This document shows, in pieces, positions 15,769 through 25,070 of a stretch of DNA of 64,000 bases. This stretch comes from Bradyrhizobium sp. sBnM-33 (GTDB taxonomy: Bacteria > Pseudomonadota > Alphaproteobacteria > Rhizobiales > Xanthobacteraceae). Within the stretch, counting starts at the first letter, position 1; each line of letters opens with the position of its first letter. The notes under the pieces were generated by a model. It was not told the origin of the DNA. It made no database searches and saw only the letters and a list, made by a program, of their open reading frames with translations. The DNA is taken from positions 8,060,001 to 8,124,000 of the forward strand of contig NZ_CP136624.1 in the NCBI RefSeq assembly GCF_032917945.1, given 5' to 3'. Both the position numbers and the translations under genes were made by a program.

Positions 15769-17835
15769 ATGGATCACGATTCTACTGACCATCCGAAGCC
15801 TCCGCGCAAGGCGCGGCAGGGTTCCCAGCCGGATTTGCCGCCACAGGACCTGACCGCCGCCGACGTCGATCCCGCGACATCCGCCGCCGAGGAGGATGAC
15901 GAGGCTCGCCTGCCGGAAGCCCCTGAGGAACCTGCGGAGGCGATTGCCGAAGGCCCGCTGGCGATCGGCCACGCGGCCATCGAAAATGCGGTGCGGCTGG
16001 CGCCGACCTCTCCCGGCGTCTACCGCATGCTCAATGCCGCCAGCGACGTGCTCTACGTCGGCAAGGCGAAAAACGTTCGCAAGCGGCTTGCTTCCTACGC
16101 CCGCGTCAACGCGCCGTTGCCGGCGCGCATCCTGCGGATGATCGCGGCGACCGTCACGGTCGAGATCGTTTCCACCACGACCGAGACCGAAGCGCTGCTC
16201 TTGGAAGCCAACCTGATCAAGCAGTTGCGGCCGCGCTTCAACGTGCAGCTACGCGACGACAAGTCGTTTCCCTATATCCTGATCACCGGCGATCATTGGG
16301 CGCCGCAGATCCTCAAGCATCGCGGCGCGCAGACCCGGCCCGGACGATATTTTGGGCCGTTCGCATCCGCCGGCGCGGTCAACCGCACCATCACGGCGCT
16401 GCAGCGCGCGTTCCTGATCCGCTCCTGCACCGACGGTTTTTTCGAAAGCCGCACGCGGCCGTGCCTGCTGTACCAGATCCGTCGCTGCTCGGGCCCCTGC
16501 ACGCGTGAGATCGACTTTCCCGGCTACAGCGAGTTGGTGCGCGAGGCGACCGACTTCCTGTCCGGCCGCAGCCACGCCGTGAAGGAACTGCTCGCCGCCG
16601 AGATGGAGAAAGCATCGAACGAGCTCGAATTCGAGACGGCGGCGCTTTATCGCGACCGTCTCGCCGCGCTATCGGCGATCCAGTCGCAGCAGGGCATCAA
16701 TCCGCGCACCGTGGAAGAGGCCGACGTGTTCGCCATCCATCAGGAAGGCGGCTATTACTGCGTCGAAGTGTTCTTCTTCCGCACCGGCCAGAACTGGGGC
16801 AACCGCGCCTACTTCCCGCGCGCGGAGAAGTCGTTCACGCCGCAGGAAGTCTTGGCCTCGTTCCTCGCGCAATTCTACGACGACAAGCCGCCGCCGAAAC
16901 TCATCTTGCTGTCGCATGACATCGAGGAATGCGCGCTGCTGGCCGACGCCCTGTGCGTCAAGGCCGGCTACAAAGTCGAAATCTCGGTGCCGAAGCGCGG
17001 CGAGAAAAAGGAACTGGTCACGCATGCGCTGACCAATGCGCGCGAGGCGCTTGGCCGCAAGCTCGCCGATACCGCGACGCAGGGCCGGCTCTTGGAAGCG
17101 ATGGCGAGCACGCTAGGACTGCCGCAGGTGCCGAAGCGCATCGAGGTCTACGATAACAGCCATATCCAGGGCACCAACGCGGTCGGCGCGATGATCGTGG
17201 CGGGGCCGGATGGTTTCATCAAGAACCAGTATCGCAAGTTCAACATCAAGTCCGAGGGACTGTCGCCCGGCGACGACTACGCGATGATGCGCGAAGTGCT
17301 GGAGCGGCGCTTCAAGCGGCTGTTGAAGCCGCCGGAGGGCGACGCGGCCAAAGCCAAGCCTGACGATGACTCATTTCCGCAATGGCCCGACCTCGTCATC
17401 ATCGACGGCGGCCGGGGGCAGCTCAACGCCGTCAGGGAGATTTTCGACGGTATGGGGCTAACCCAGGTCTCTCTCATGGCCGTGGCAAAAGGCCCGGACC
17501 GCGATGCCGGGCGCGAGACCTTGTTCATGCCGAACCGCGAAGCCATCAAGCTCGAACCACGCGATCCCGTGCTGTATTTCATCCAGCGGCTGCGCGACGA
17601 GGCGCATCGCTTCGTGATCGGTTCGCACCGCAAACTGCGGAAGAAGGACATCAGGGAAGCGGGCTTGCAGGAGATCCCGGGCATCGGCCCGTCACGCAAA
17701 CGTGCCTTGCTGCATCACTTCGGAACACTGAAGGAGATCGAGCGGGCCTCGATCGCGGACCTCGGGAAGGTTCCGGGCGTTAGCGCCGAAAGCGCTCGCA
17801 AGATTTTTGAATTTTTCCATGCCCAGCCGGGTTAA
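15769..17835 (+). CDS. uvrC: Excinuclease ABC subunit C
   Basis: UvrC makes both incisions in UvrABC nucleotide excision repair. The 688-residue protein has the GIY-YIG nuclease domain ([24 protein letters not shown]), a cysteine pair region ([15 protein letters not shown]), a UVR coiled segment ([15 protein letters not shown]), the RNase H-like nuclease domain ([10 protein letters not shown] with its aspartate, [14 protein letters not shown]) and tandem helix-hairpin-helix motifs at the end ([28 protein letters not shown]). About 70 residues of acidic, proline-rich sequence precede the nuclease domain, longer than in enterobacteria. It begins a run of closely packed genes continuing with pgsA. 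Confidence 0.97.
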   Translation: MDHDSTDHPKPPRKARQGSQPDLPPQDLTAADVDPATSAAEEDDEARLPEAPEEPAEAIAEGPLAIGHAAIENAVRLAPTSPGVYRMLNAASDVLYVGKAKNVRKRLASYARVNAPLPARILRMIAATVTVEIVSTTTETEALLLEANLIKQLRPRFNVQLRDDKSFPYILITGDHWAPQILKHRGAQTRPGRYFGPFASAGAVNRTITALQRAFLIRSCTDGFFESRTRPCLLYQIRRCSGPCTREIDFPGYSELVREATDFLSGRSHAVKELLAAEMEKASNELEFETAALYRDRLAALSAIQSQQGINPRTVEEADVFAIHQEGGYYCVEVFFFRTGQNWGNRAYFPRAEKSFTPQEVLASFLAQFYDDKPPPKLILLSHDIEECALLADALCVKAGYKVEISVPKRGEKKELVTHALTNAREALGRKLADTATQGRLLEAMASTLGLPQVPKRIEVYDNSHIQGTNAVGAMIVAGPDGFIKNQYRKFNIKSEGLSPGDDYAMMREVLERRFKRLLKPPEGDAAKAKPDDDSFPQWPDLVIIDGGRGQLNAVREIFDGMGLTQVSLMAVAKGPDRDAGRETLFMPNREAIKLEPRDPVLYFIQRLRDEAHRFVIGSHRKLRKKDIREAGLQEIPGIGPSRKRALLHHFGTLKEIERASIADLGKVPGVSAESARKIFEFFHAQPG

Positions 17836-17945
17836 GGGGACTTCGAGCCGGATGGTATGTCATTTGGTCATTTGGGCGTCGCCTGCGACAGATCATCTAA
17901 GTCCGCACGGTTGACCTTCACGCTCCAGCGGTATTGGTAAGACGG

Positions 17946-18560
17946 ATGAACATCGCGACAACCAGGGGGCAGGCCAAGACCCTGTCCCTGCCAAATATCC
18001 TAACCTACGCTCGTATTGCCGCCATTCCGGTGGTGGTCGGCTGCGTTTTCGCCCAATCCATCCAGGACGGCCCGCTCTGGCTGCGCTGGGTAGCGCTGGC
18101 GGTCTTCATCGCCGCCGCCGTGACGGACTACCTCGATGGCTACTATGCGCGAATTTGGGACCAGCAGTCCGCCTTTGGCCGGATGCTCGACCCGATCGCC
18201 GACAAGCTCCTGGTAGCGTCGTGCCTCTTGATGCTGGCAGCCGATAGCAGCATCCACGGCTGGACGCTATGGGCCGCCATCGTGATCCTGTGCCGCGAGA
18301 TCCTGGTCTCGGGCTTGCGGGAATATCTCGCGGCGTTGCGGGTCAGCGTACCCGTGACCAAGCTGGCGAAATGGAAGACCACGATCCAGTTGGTCGCGAT
18401 CGGCTTTCTGATCGCGGGCGAGGCGGGCGAGCAGCTCCTGGCTGCGACCACCCTGATCGGGATTGTCCTGTTGTGGATGTCGGCGCTCTTCACGATCTAC
18501 ACAGGCTGGGACTATTTCCGCGCCGGAATCCATCACCTCATCAAGGAGGATGAGGGATGA
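17946..18560 (+). CDS. pgsA: CDP-diacylglycerol-glycerol-3-phosphate 3-phosphatidyltransferase
   Basis: PgsA makes phosphatidylglycerol phosphate, the first committed step to phosphatidylglycerol and cardiolipin, in the inner membrane. The 204-residue protein has the complete CDP-alcohol phosphotransferase motif, DGYYAR then SAFG then MLDPIADK, with all acidic residues present, and several transmembrane helices. ATG 17946 is used; a GTG at 17934 would add four residues. Its stop overlaps the moaD start (ATGA at 18557-18560), so the two are translationally coupled. Confidence 0.95.
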   Translation: MNIATTRGQAKTLSLPNILTYARIAAIPVVVGCVFAQSIQDGPLWLRWVALAVFIAAAVTDYLDGYYARIWDQQSAFGRMLDPIADKLLVASCLLMLAADSSIHGWTLWAAIVILCREILVSGLREYLAALRVSVPVTKLAKWKTTIQLVAIGFLIAGEAGEQLLAATTLIGIVLLWMSALFTIYTGWDYFRAGIHHLIKEDEG

Positions 18561-18808
18561 GGGTCAAGTATTTCGCCTGGGTGCGTGAGCGGGTCGGCGT
18601 GGCGGAAGAAACCGTCGAGCCGCCGGCTGACGTGCGCACGGTGAGCGATCTGATCGGCTGGCTTTCCAGCCGTGGCGAGACTTACGCCTATGCCTTCGAA
18701 AAGCCGAAGGTGATCCGCGCCGCGATCGACCAAGCCCATGTCAAGCCGGATGCCGTGATCGCTGGCGCACGCGAGATTGCGTTCTTCCCGCCGATGACCG
18801 GCGGCTGA
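18557..18808 (+). CDS. moaD: Molybdopterin synthase small subunit
   Basis: MoaD is the ubiquitin-like sulfur carrier of molybdopterin synthase. The 83-residue protein has the beta-grasp start MRVKYFAWVRERVG and the C-terminal Pro-Pro-Met-Thr-Gly-Gly, whose last glycine becomes the thiocarboxylate. It overlaps pgsA by four bases and is followed six bases later by moaE, the catalytic subunit. Confidence 0.96.
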   Translation: MRVKYFAWVRERVGVAEETVEPPADVRTVSDLIGWLSSRGETYAYAFEKPKVIRAAIDQAHVKPDAVIAGAREIAFFPPMTGG

Positions 18809-18814
18809 CCTACT

Positions 18815-19282
18815 ATGTCCATCACCGCGACCATTCGCATCCAGGAAGCGGATTTCGACGCTGCGCAGGAGATCGCGGCGCTCACCAGAGGCCGTACCGA
18901 TATCGGCGCCGTCGTCACGTTCAGCGGCATCTGCCGCGGCAGCGAGAACGGCGAGCCGATCGCAGCCCTGACGCTCGAGCATTATCCCGGCATGGCCGAG
19001 GCGGAGATCGGGCGCCACGCCGACGAGGCGCTGTCGCGTTGGCCCTTGCAGGGCCTCACCATCATTCACCGGTTCGGCCGCATCGCACCTGGCGAGAACA
19101 TCGTGCTCGTGGTAACCGCCTCGCCGCATCGCCAGGCGGCCTTTGAAGCGGCGGAATTCCTGATGGATTATCTGAAGACCAACGCGCCGTTCTGGAAGCG
19201 CGAGGAAAGCGAAAAAGGCGCAAGCTGGATCGAGGCGCGCGATCATGACGACGCCGCAGCCGCGCGCTGGACCAAGTCCTGA
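18815..19282 (+). CDS. moaE: Molybdopterin synthase catalytic subunit
   Basis: MoaE adds two sulfurs, delivered by MoaD, to precursor Z to make molybdopterin. The 155-residue protein shows GAVVTFSGICRG, LEHYPGMAE, HRFGRIAPGE and the catalytic-loop lysine region YLKTNAPFWKRE. Its stop overlaps the next gene's ATG (TGATG), continuing the coupled run pgsA-moaD-moaE-prmB. Confidence 0.96.
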   Translation: MSITATIRIQEADFDAAQEIAALTRGRTDIGAVVTFSGICRGSENGEPIAALTLEHYPGMAEAEIGRHADEALSRWPLQGLTIIHRFGRIAPGENIVLVVTASPHRQAAFEAAEFLMDYLKTNAPFWKREESEKGASWIEARDHDDAAAARWTKS

Positions 19283-20247
19283 TGGCGAAGCGCACGAAGC
19301 CGGCGGCGAAGCGCGGCCAGACCGCATCGAGATTTCCCAGGGTCGGCGCGGGAGAATTGCTGACCCTGCTCGATTTCGTCCGCTATGCCGTCAGCCGCTT
19401 CGTCGAAGCCAAGCTGGTATTTGCACACGGCACCACCGACCCGCTTGCCGAAGCCGCGTTCCTGGTCTGCGAAGCGCTGCACCTTCACCCCGACCAGTTC
19501 GAGACGTTCGCGACCGCGCGCGTTACCGCCGCCGAAGGCAAGAAGATCGTCGATCTGATCGCGCGCCGCGTCACCACGCGAAAGCCCGCCGCCTATCTCG
19601 TCAACAAAATCTACATGCGCGGCCTGCCCTTCTATGTCGACGAGCGCACCATCGTGCCGCGCTCCTTCATCGGTGAATTGCTGGACCAGCACTTCGGCCG
19701 CGACGGCGATGACGAGGCGGGCTCGCTGATCTCGGACCCTGACACGGTGGAAAGCGTGCTCGATCTCTGCACCGGCTCGGGCTGTCTTGCCATCCTGGCC
19801 AGCCGGAATTTTCCGAATGCGGCGATCGACGCCGTCGATATCTCAGAGGATGCGCTCGAAGTCGCCGCGCGCAATGTCGGCGATTATGGGCTTCAGGACA
19901 GGCTCACGCTGTACCGCGGCGATCTGTTCAAGCCGCTGGGAGATAAACGCTACGACCTCATCATTTCCAATCCGCCCTATGTCGATGCGGAAGGCATGGC
20001 CGGCCTGCCGCGCGAATGCCGCGCCGAGCCGAAACTCGCCTTCGATGGCGGCTTCGATGGGCTCGACATTGTCAGGCACATCCTCGACGAGGCGGCCGCG
20101 CACCTGACGCCGCAGGGAGGGCTATTATGCGAGATCGGCCGCTGCCGCCCGCAACTCGAAGCCGCCTATCCGCAACTGCCGCTGCTCTGGCTCGACACCG
20201 AGGATTCCGAGGGCGAAGTATTCTGGATCGCCGCGGCCGACCTCTGA
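19282..20247 (+). CDS. prmB: 50S ribosomal protein L3 glutamine methyltransferase
   Basis: PrmB N5-methylates a glutamine of ribosomal protein L3 (GGQ-type family with PrmC). The 321-residue protein has a helical N-terminal domain from about residue 24, the SAM motif LDLCTGSGCLAILA, the acidic strand AVDISEDALEVA, and the catalytic NPPY in IISNPPYVDAEGM. The length and the DLCTGSGCLAI wording favour PrmB over PrmC. A basic N-terminus (MAKRTKPAAKRGQ) precedes the domain. The ATG overlaps the moaE stop by one base. Confidence 0.93.
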   Translation: MAKRTKPAAKRGQTASRFPRVGAGELLTLLDFVRYAVSRFVEAKLVFAHGTTDPLAEAAFLVCEALHLHPDQFETFATARVTAAEGKKIVDLIARRVTTRKPAAYLVNKIYMRGLPFYVDERTIVPRSFIGELLDQHFGRDGDDEAGSLISDPDTVESVLDLCTGSGCLAILASRNFPNAAIDAVDISEDALEVAARNVGDYGLQDRLTLYRGDLFKPLGDKRYDLIISNPPYVDAEGMAGLPRECRAEPKLAFDGGFDGLDIVRHILDEAAAHLTPQGGLLCEIGRCRPQLEAAYPQLPLLWLDTEDSEGEVFWIAAADL

Positions 20248-20344
20248 ACTGTCCGAAAAATATCACGTCGTGTTGGCGTTCCCGTGCCGCGACGAAACTG
20301 ATAGGTTTGCAGCTAGCCGCTCACAAACTCAGAAGAGGCCTTCC

Positions 20345-21691
20345 ATGCTGGACAAGAGCCCACGCCCCACCCCCGTCAACGTTCCGAACGATCTGGCCGC
20401 GCACTGGATGCCGTTCACTGCGAACCGGGCGTTCAAGAAGAACCCGCGACTGCTCGCCGGCGCGAAGGACATGCACTATTTCACCGTCGATGGCCGCAAG
20501 ATCATCGACGGTGCCTCGGGCATGTGGTGCACCAATGCCGGACACGGCCGCACCGAGATTTCGTCGGCAATTACCAAGCAGGCCGAGGCGCTGGACTACG
20601 CGCCGCCGTTCCAGTTCGGCATCCCACAGGCCTTCGAACTTGCGAGCCGCATCGCCGAGTTGGCACCCGACGGGCTCGACCATGTGTTCTTCTGCAACTC
20701 CGGATCGGAGGCGGCCGACACCGCGCTGAAGATCGCGCTCGCCTATCACCAGATCAACGGTCAGGGCAGCCGCATTCGCTTGATCGGCCGCGAGCGCGGC
20801 TATCATGGCGTCGGCTTCGGCGGCACCTCCGTCGGCGGCATCGTCGGCAACCGAAAGCTATTCGGCTCGTTGCTGACCGGCGTCGACCATCTGCCGGCGA
20901 CCTATGACCGCGAGAAGCAGGCGTTCAGCAAAGGCGAGCCGGAATACGGCGCGCATTTCGCCGACGAACTCGAGCGGCTCGTGAACCTGCATGGCGCCAA
21001 CACCATCGCCGCGGTGATCGTCGAGCCGATGGCCGGATCGACCGGCGTGCTGCCGGCACCGAAAGGCTATCTCAAGCGCTTGCGCGAGATAACCCAGAAG
21101 CACGGCATCTTGCTCATCTTCGACGAGGTCATCACCGGCTATGGCCGGCTCGGCTTTGCTTTTGCCGCCGAACGCTATGGCGTCACGCCCGACATGCTGA
21201 CCTTCGCCAAGGGCGTCACCAATGGCGCGGCGCCGATGGGCGGCGTGCTGGTGCGCGACACCATCCACGATGCGTTCATGAGCGGCCCGGAATATGCCGT
21301 GGAACTGACCCATGGCTACACCTATTCCGCGCACCCGCTGGCCTGCGCCGCGGCTCTTGCCACGCTCGACATCTACCGTGACGAGAAGCTGTTCGAGCGC
21401 GCGCGTGAGCTCGAGCCGAAATTCGCCGACGCCGTAATGTCGCTGCGCAGCGAGCCTGGCGTCGTGGATATCCGCACCATCGGCCTGACGGCCGGCATCG
21501 ATCTTGCGCCGCAGGCCGACGCGCCGGGCAAGCGCGGCTTCGCCGGGCTCAACAGCGCCTTCCACGACAACGATCTTATGCTGCGGGTGGCCGGCGATAC
21601 GCTGGCGCTGACGCCACCCCTGATCATCACCGAAGACCAGATCGGCGAGATTGTCGAAAAGGTCGCCAAGGTGATCCGAGCGACGGCGTAG
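20345..21691 (+). CDS. Class III omega-aminotransferase (beta-alanine-pyruvate type)
   Basis: A 448-residue fold-type I PLP enzyme of the class III family. It starts DLAAHWMPFTANRAFKKNPR, has CNSGSEAADTALKIA, YHGVGFGGTSVGG, IFDEVITGYGR and the PLP lysine in LTFAKGVTNG. HWMPFTANR is characteristic of beta-alanine or taurine-pyruvate transaminases, so it probably moves an amino group from a terminal amine to pyruvate; the exact donor is not decided. ATG 20345 agrees with homologues. It stands about 100 bases beyond prmB with a separate leader. Confidence 0.92.
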   Translation: MLDKSPRPTPVNVPNDLAAHWMPFTANRAFKKNPRLLAGAKDMHYFTVDGRKIIDGASGMWCTNAGHGRTEISSAITKQAEALDYAPPFQFGIPQAFELASRIAELAPDGLDHVFFCNSGSEAADTALKIALAYHQINGQGSRIRLIGRERGYHGVGFGGTSVGGIVGNRKLFGSLLTGVDHLPATYDREKQAFSKGEPEYGAHFADELERLVNLHGANTIAAVIVEPMAGSTGVLPAPKGYLKRLREITQKHGILLIFDEVITGYGRLGFAFAAERYGVTPDMLTFAKGVTNGAAPMGGVLVRDTIHDAFMSGPEYAVELTHGYTYSAHPLACAAALATLDIYRDEKLFERARELEPKFADAVMSLRSEPGVVDIRTIGLTAGIDLAPQADAPGKRGFAGLNSAFHDNDLMLRVAGDTLALTPPLIITEDQIGEIVEKVAKVIRATA

Positions 21692-21708
21692 CCATCGGCA
21701 GTTGCGCT

Positions 21709-21815
21709 CGTGTCCCGGCCTTGTGCCGGGACCCATTTCGCCGCACTTCGGATTCCCGATACAGGTCCCGGCTCTGCGGAGCAGCGTTACACGCTGCACC
21801 GCGTCCGGGACACGC
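21709..21815. repeat. CGTGTCCCGG...CCGGGACACG element, copy 1
   Basis: The ends CGTGTCCCGG (21709-21718) and CCGGGACACG (21806-21815) are exact inverted repeats. The inner sequence includes CCCGGCTCTGCGG and GCTGCACCGCGT. A sister copy lies at 24325-24460. It sits between the aminotransferase and EAL genes; the rest of that 292-base gap shows no gene. Confidence 0.8.
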
Positions 21816-21983
21816 AATTGCCGGCATCCGCACAGTTCCGGCCGTGTCCAAAGAACACTAGCTTTGCGAATCAACATTGATGCTAAGGTTGTGGCGCTTG
21901 GGGGAGCGCAAACTGGAACGTGCCTGAGACTTCCGTGTTTTCCCGGGTGAAGACGGTTCGGACCTGAAGGCGTAGCGCGCGAC

Positions 21984-23444
21984 ATGATTCGCATTTCGAC
22001 GATTTTCATCGCCATCTGCATGGTGCTGGTTGCAGCCTCCCTCGGCCTCGTCCTGCACGCGGTGGCGGGCTTCAGCGGCACCGAATCCGCGCTGGTGGCG
22101 CTCACCGCGCTGACCTTCCTGATCCTCTACAACGCCGTGTCGATGCGGCTGCGCGACCGCTCCGACGTCGGCGGCCAGATCGCCGATCTTTCCCGCGGCA
22201 CCGCCGACCTCGCCCGTCAGGTCGCCGAATTCGGCCGCCGGCTCGCCGCCGTCGAGAGCCGGGTGGTTTCGGCGAACTCCGCAAGCTCCGATCGCATCCA
22301 GGCGGTGGTCGGCGAAATCAACGAGCTCGGTGTCCTGGTCAAGCAACTGGCCGTCTCGGTGGCCGGCCATGAGGATTTGCTGGCTTCGGGGGCGGCCGCG
22401 GCCTCCGTCCCGGCGGGCCGCCCGGATCCCGAACCGCAGAGCGAGCCGGCGATTGCCGCGGAGCAAGCGGCGCCCGCCATTGCCAGGCCCCTACCGGCTG
22501 CCGCCGCAAAACCGGCAATTGCCGCGGAAGCCGCTTCCCCCTCGCGCAACCAGCCGCAACTGCTTGCCGCGGTGAAGAACGCCGTCGAGGAGAACCGGCT
22601 CGACATCTACCTGCAGCCGATGGTGACGCTGCCGCAGCGCAAGGTGCGCTTCTACGAGGCGGTGACGCGGCTGCGCGACGATAGGGATCAGATCCTCGCC
22701 GCTGATGATTTTATCGCCACTGCCGAAGCCGGCGGGCTGATCGGCAAAATCGATCATATGGTGATGCTGCGCTGTGTCCAGGTGCTGCGCCGCCTGATGG
22801 TGCGCAACAAGGATGTCGGCGTGTTCTGCAACGTCTCGGCGGCGACGCTCGGCAATGCCGCCAATTTCGCGCAATGCCTCGACTTCCTCGAGGCCAATCG
22901 GGCGCTGGCGCCCTCCTTCGTGCTCGAATTCAAGCAGGCGACGTTCCGCCACCTGCGCCCGACCGAAATCGAAAATCTCGCCGCGCTCTCGCAGCGTGGT
23001 TACCGCTTCTCGATCGACCATGTCACCGACTTGCGGATCGAGCCGCGCGACCTCGCCGATCGCGGCGTCCGTTTTATCAAGGTACCCGCGGCATTGTTGC
23101 TCGACCCCAAGCAGAGCTCGACCTCGGACATCCACCCTTCCGATCTTTCCGACCTGCTCGGCCGTTTCGGCATCGACCTGATCGCCGAGAAGATCGAGGG
23201 CGAACGCGCGGTGGTGGACTTGCTCGACTACGACGTTCGGTTTGGACAGGGTTTTCTGTTTGCACCGCCGCGGCCGTTGCGGCCCGAGGGGGCATCTGCT
23301 ACCGGCGGGACGACACCGAACAAGGAATCCGGCAGCCCCAATGGCCCCAGCAACTCCGTCCCCATGGCCAGCCAGGCTGCAGAACCCCCGATGCGCGCGA
23401 CCGGCAATGCCGCGTTGGCGCGCCGTGCCACGGGACCGGGCTAA
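21984..23444 (+). CDS. Membrane protein with degenerate EAL domain, TipF-like
   Basis: A 486-residue protein: two transmembrane helices (about 5-28 and 34-52), a coiled-coil stretch (about 60-130), an Ala/Pro linker (about 135-190) and an EAL domain (about 200-430). The EAL core keeps E225 (EAV for EAL), N283, E315, K366, E402 and Q422, but the DDFG metal pair reads Asp345-His346 and the ELTE motif reads EFKQ. It therefore probably binds cyclic di-GMP without efficient hydrolysis. This architecture is that of Caulobacter TipF, a c-di-GMP receptor needed for flagellum placement; that identity is inference. A CheY gene lies 1 kb downstream on the other strand. Confidence 0.88.
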   Translation: MIRISTIFIAICMVLVAASLGLVLHAVAGFSGTESALVALTALTFLILYNAVSMRLRDRSDVGGQIADLSRGTADLARQVAEFGRRLAAVESRVVSANSASSDRIQAVVGEINELGVLVKQLAVSVAGHEDLLASGAAAASVPAGRPDPEPQSEPAIAAEQAAPAIARPLPAAAAKPAIAAEAASPSRNQPQLLAAVKNAVEENRLDIYLQPMVTLPQRKVRFYEAVTRLRDDRDQILAADDFIATAEAGGLIGKIDHMVMLRCVQVLRRLMVRNKDVGVFCNVSAATLGNAANFAQCLDFLEANRALAPSFVLEFKQATFRHLRPTEIENLAALSQRGYRFSIDHVTDLRIEPRDLADRGVRFIKVPAALLLDPKQSSTSDIHPSDLSDLLGRFGIDLIAEKIEGERAVVDLLDYDVRFGQGFLFAPPRPLRPEGASATGGTTPNKESGSPNGPSNSVPMASQAAEPPMRATGNAALARRATGPG

Positions 23445-23459
23445 CAGGCTTCCGAAATC

Positions 23460-24314
23460 ATGACCTCATTGCGCTTCGTCGAGCGGCTACGCGACCTCGT
23501 GGACGGGGTCGAGGTCATCCTCTCCGATATCTGGGGCGTGGTGCATAACGGGCTCGAGTCCTTCCCCGAAGCCTGCGAGGCGCTGCACACCTATCGCCAG
23601 CGCGGTGGCATCGTCATCCTGATCACCAACGCGCCGCGGCCGGCCGATTCCGTGCAGCGGCAATTACGCAAGCTCGGCGTCCCCGACGAAACCTACGACG
23701 CCATCGTCAGTTCCGGCGACCTGACCCGGCACTTCGTCGCCGATCACCCCGGCAAGAAGATATTCTGGGTCGGTCCGGAACGTGATTCTTCGATTCACCG
23801 CGGGCTCGATGCCGCGCTGGGACCGCTGGAGCAGGCCGACTACATCATCTGCACCGGTCTGTTCGACGACGAAACCGAATCGGCGGAAGACTATCGCGCG
23901 ATGCTGCTGCAGGCGCGCGAGCGCAAGCTGCCGCTGGTCTGCGCCAACCCCGACATCGTGGTCGAACGCGGCGACCGGCTGATCTATTGCGCGGGCGCCA
24001 TTGCCGAACTCTATCGCGAACTCGGCGGCGAAGTGGTTTTCTACGGCAAGCCGCACCGGCCGATCTACGAGCGCGCCATGGCGCTCGCCGCTGAGCGGCG
24101 CGGCCGGCCGACCTCGCTCGACCGCGTGCTGGCGATAGGAGATTCGGTTCGGACCGACCTCACCGGCGCGCTCGGCTTCGGGATCGACTGCCTGTTCGTG
24201 ACCCGCGGCATCCATTCCGAAGAATTCGAGGGCATCGACCAGCTCGACCCGGCCTCGGTAAAAGAGCTGTTCGGTCACCCGCCCCGCGCCTTGATGCGGG
24301 AGCTGCGCTGGTAG
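23460..24314 (+). CDS. HAD-superfamily subfamily IIA phosphatase (TIGR01459 type)
   Basis: A 284-residue HAD phosphatase with the subfamily IIA cap. The nucleophile segment is ILSDIWGVVHNG with the first Asp replaced by the usual pair order D-I-W, motif II is ILITNAPRP, the lysine lies in VVFYGKPHRPIY, and motif III is VLAIGDSVRTDLTGA. Substrates of this family include pyridoxal phosphate, p-nitrophenyl phosphate and sugar phosphates; none can be assigned. It begins 15 bases after the TipF-like gene, suggesting one transcript. Confidence 0.9.
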   Translation: MTSLRFVERLRDLVDGVEVILSDIWGVVHNGLESFPEACEALHTYRQRGGIVILITNAPRPADSVQRQLRKLGVPDETYDAIVSSGDLTRHFVADHPGKKIFWVGPERDSSIHRGLDAALGPLEQADYIICTGLFDDETESAEDYRAMLLQARERKLPLVCANPDIVVERGDRLIYCAGAIAELYRELGGEVVFYGKPHRPIYERAMALAAERRGRPTSLDRVLAIGDSVRTDLTGALGFGIDCLFVTRGIHSEEFEGIDQLDPASVKELFGHPPRALMRELRW

Positions 24315-24324
24315 GGATGGTGCG

Positions 24325-24460
24325 TTCCCCGGACGCAGCGCAGCACGCAGTGGTGCGCTGCTGAGCCGGGGTCCATTCTGTGAGAGCCGTCACGTGTGGA
24401 AGCATTAGATCCCGGCTCTGCGGCGCATCGCCAGAGGCGCTGCACCGCGTCCGGGACACG
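24325..24460. repeat. CCGGGACACG element, copy 2
   Basis: Shares CCCGGCTCTGCGG and CTGCACCGCGTCCGGGACAC with the element at 21709-21815. Its left half differs and can pair internally (GCGCAGCA / TGCGCTGC). It fills the gap between the convergent HAD and cheY genes and ends six bases before the cheY stop. Confidence 0.75.
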
Positions 24461-24465
24461 AAACC

Positions 24466-24861
24466 TTACGCCGTCGCCATGTCCGGGAAGACCGCCTCGA
24501 TCTTGGTCTTCAGCGTAGCCGCGTTGAACGGCTTGACGATGTAGTTGTTCACGCCGGCCTTCTTGGCGGCGATCACGTTCTCGGTCTTGGATTCCGCTGT
24601 GATCATGATGAAGGGCGTGGTGGCGAGGTTCGGGTCGGCGCGGACTTCCTTGAGCAGGTCGTAGCCGGTCATCGGCTCCATGTTCCAGTCCGAGATCACC
24701 AGTCCGTACTTCTTGCCGCGCATCTTGTTCAGCGCGGCCGAGCCGTCGCTGGCATCGTCGATGTTGTCGAAGCCGAGCTGCTTCAAAAGATTTCGGATGA
24801 TGCGGATCATGGTGCTGTAGTCATCAACCACCAGAACCGGCATGGACAAATCAACCGCCAT
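24466..24861 (-). CDS. CheY-like single-domain response regulator
   Basis: A 131-residue stand-alone receiver domain. The acidic pocket D13-D14, phosphoacceptor D58 (LVISDWNM), T88 (IMITAES) and K110 (YIVKPF) are all present. Sequence such as PVLVVDDYSTMIRIIRNLL and MTGYDLLKEVRAD is typical of chemotaxis CheY, which switches flagellar rotation. ATG 24861 has GGGGGA upstream; a GTG four codons earlier lies inside that site. It is not in a che cluster here, but the nearby TipF-like gene also points to motility. Confidence 0.92.
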   Translation of the reverse strand: MAVDLSMPVLVVDDYSTMIRIIRNLLKQLGFDNIDDASDGSAALNKMRGKKYGLVISDWNMEPMTGYDLLKEVRADPNLATTPFIMITAESKTENVIAAKKAGVNNYIVKPFNAATLKTKIEAVFPDMATA

Positions 24862-25070
24862 CTTTTCCCCCACTCAACGCATTACGCCACAAAATACCGA
24901 CAGGCCTGCGCGACCCGCAGTCCTCCCCCCACCTGTAGCATCAGCCGTTAAACAGCCCGTTAACCGGACGACACCGGATTGCATCCGTTTTGACCCGACC
25001 CGCCCGGCTTGACTTCGACGGCAGCGCCGCGTCACCGTCCGGCCGCCTTCACCGAGACCGAATTCCTGAA

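Noticed and set aside
20858..22105. A 415-codon open frame antisense to the aminotransferase gene
   Set aside because: Crosses a dispersed repeat and the start of the EAL gene, and has no domain.
24874..25070. FMN riboswitch upstream of ribF
   Set aside because: I looked for the conserved FMN aptamer core and saw none; the region is short and mostly explained by the divergent cheY and ribF promoters.
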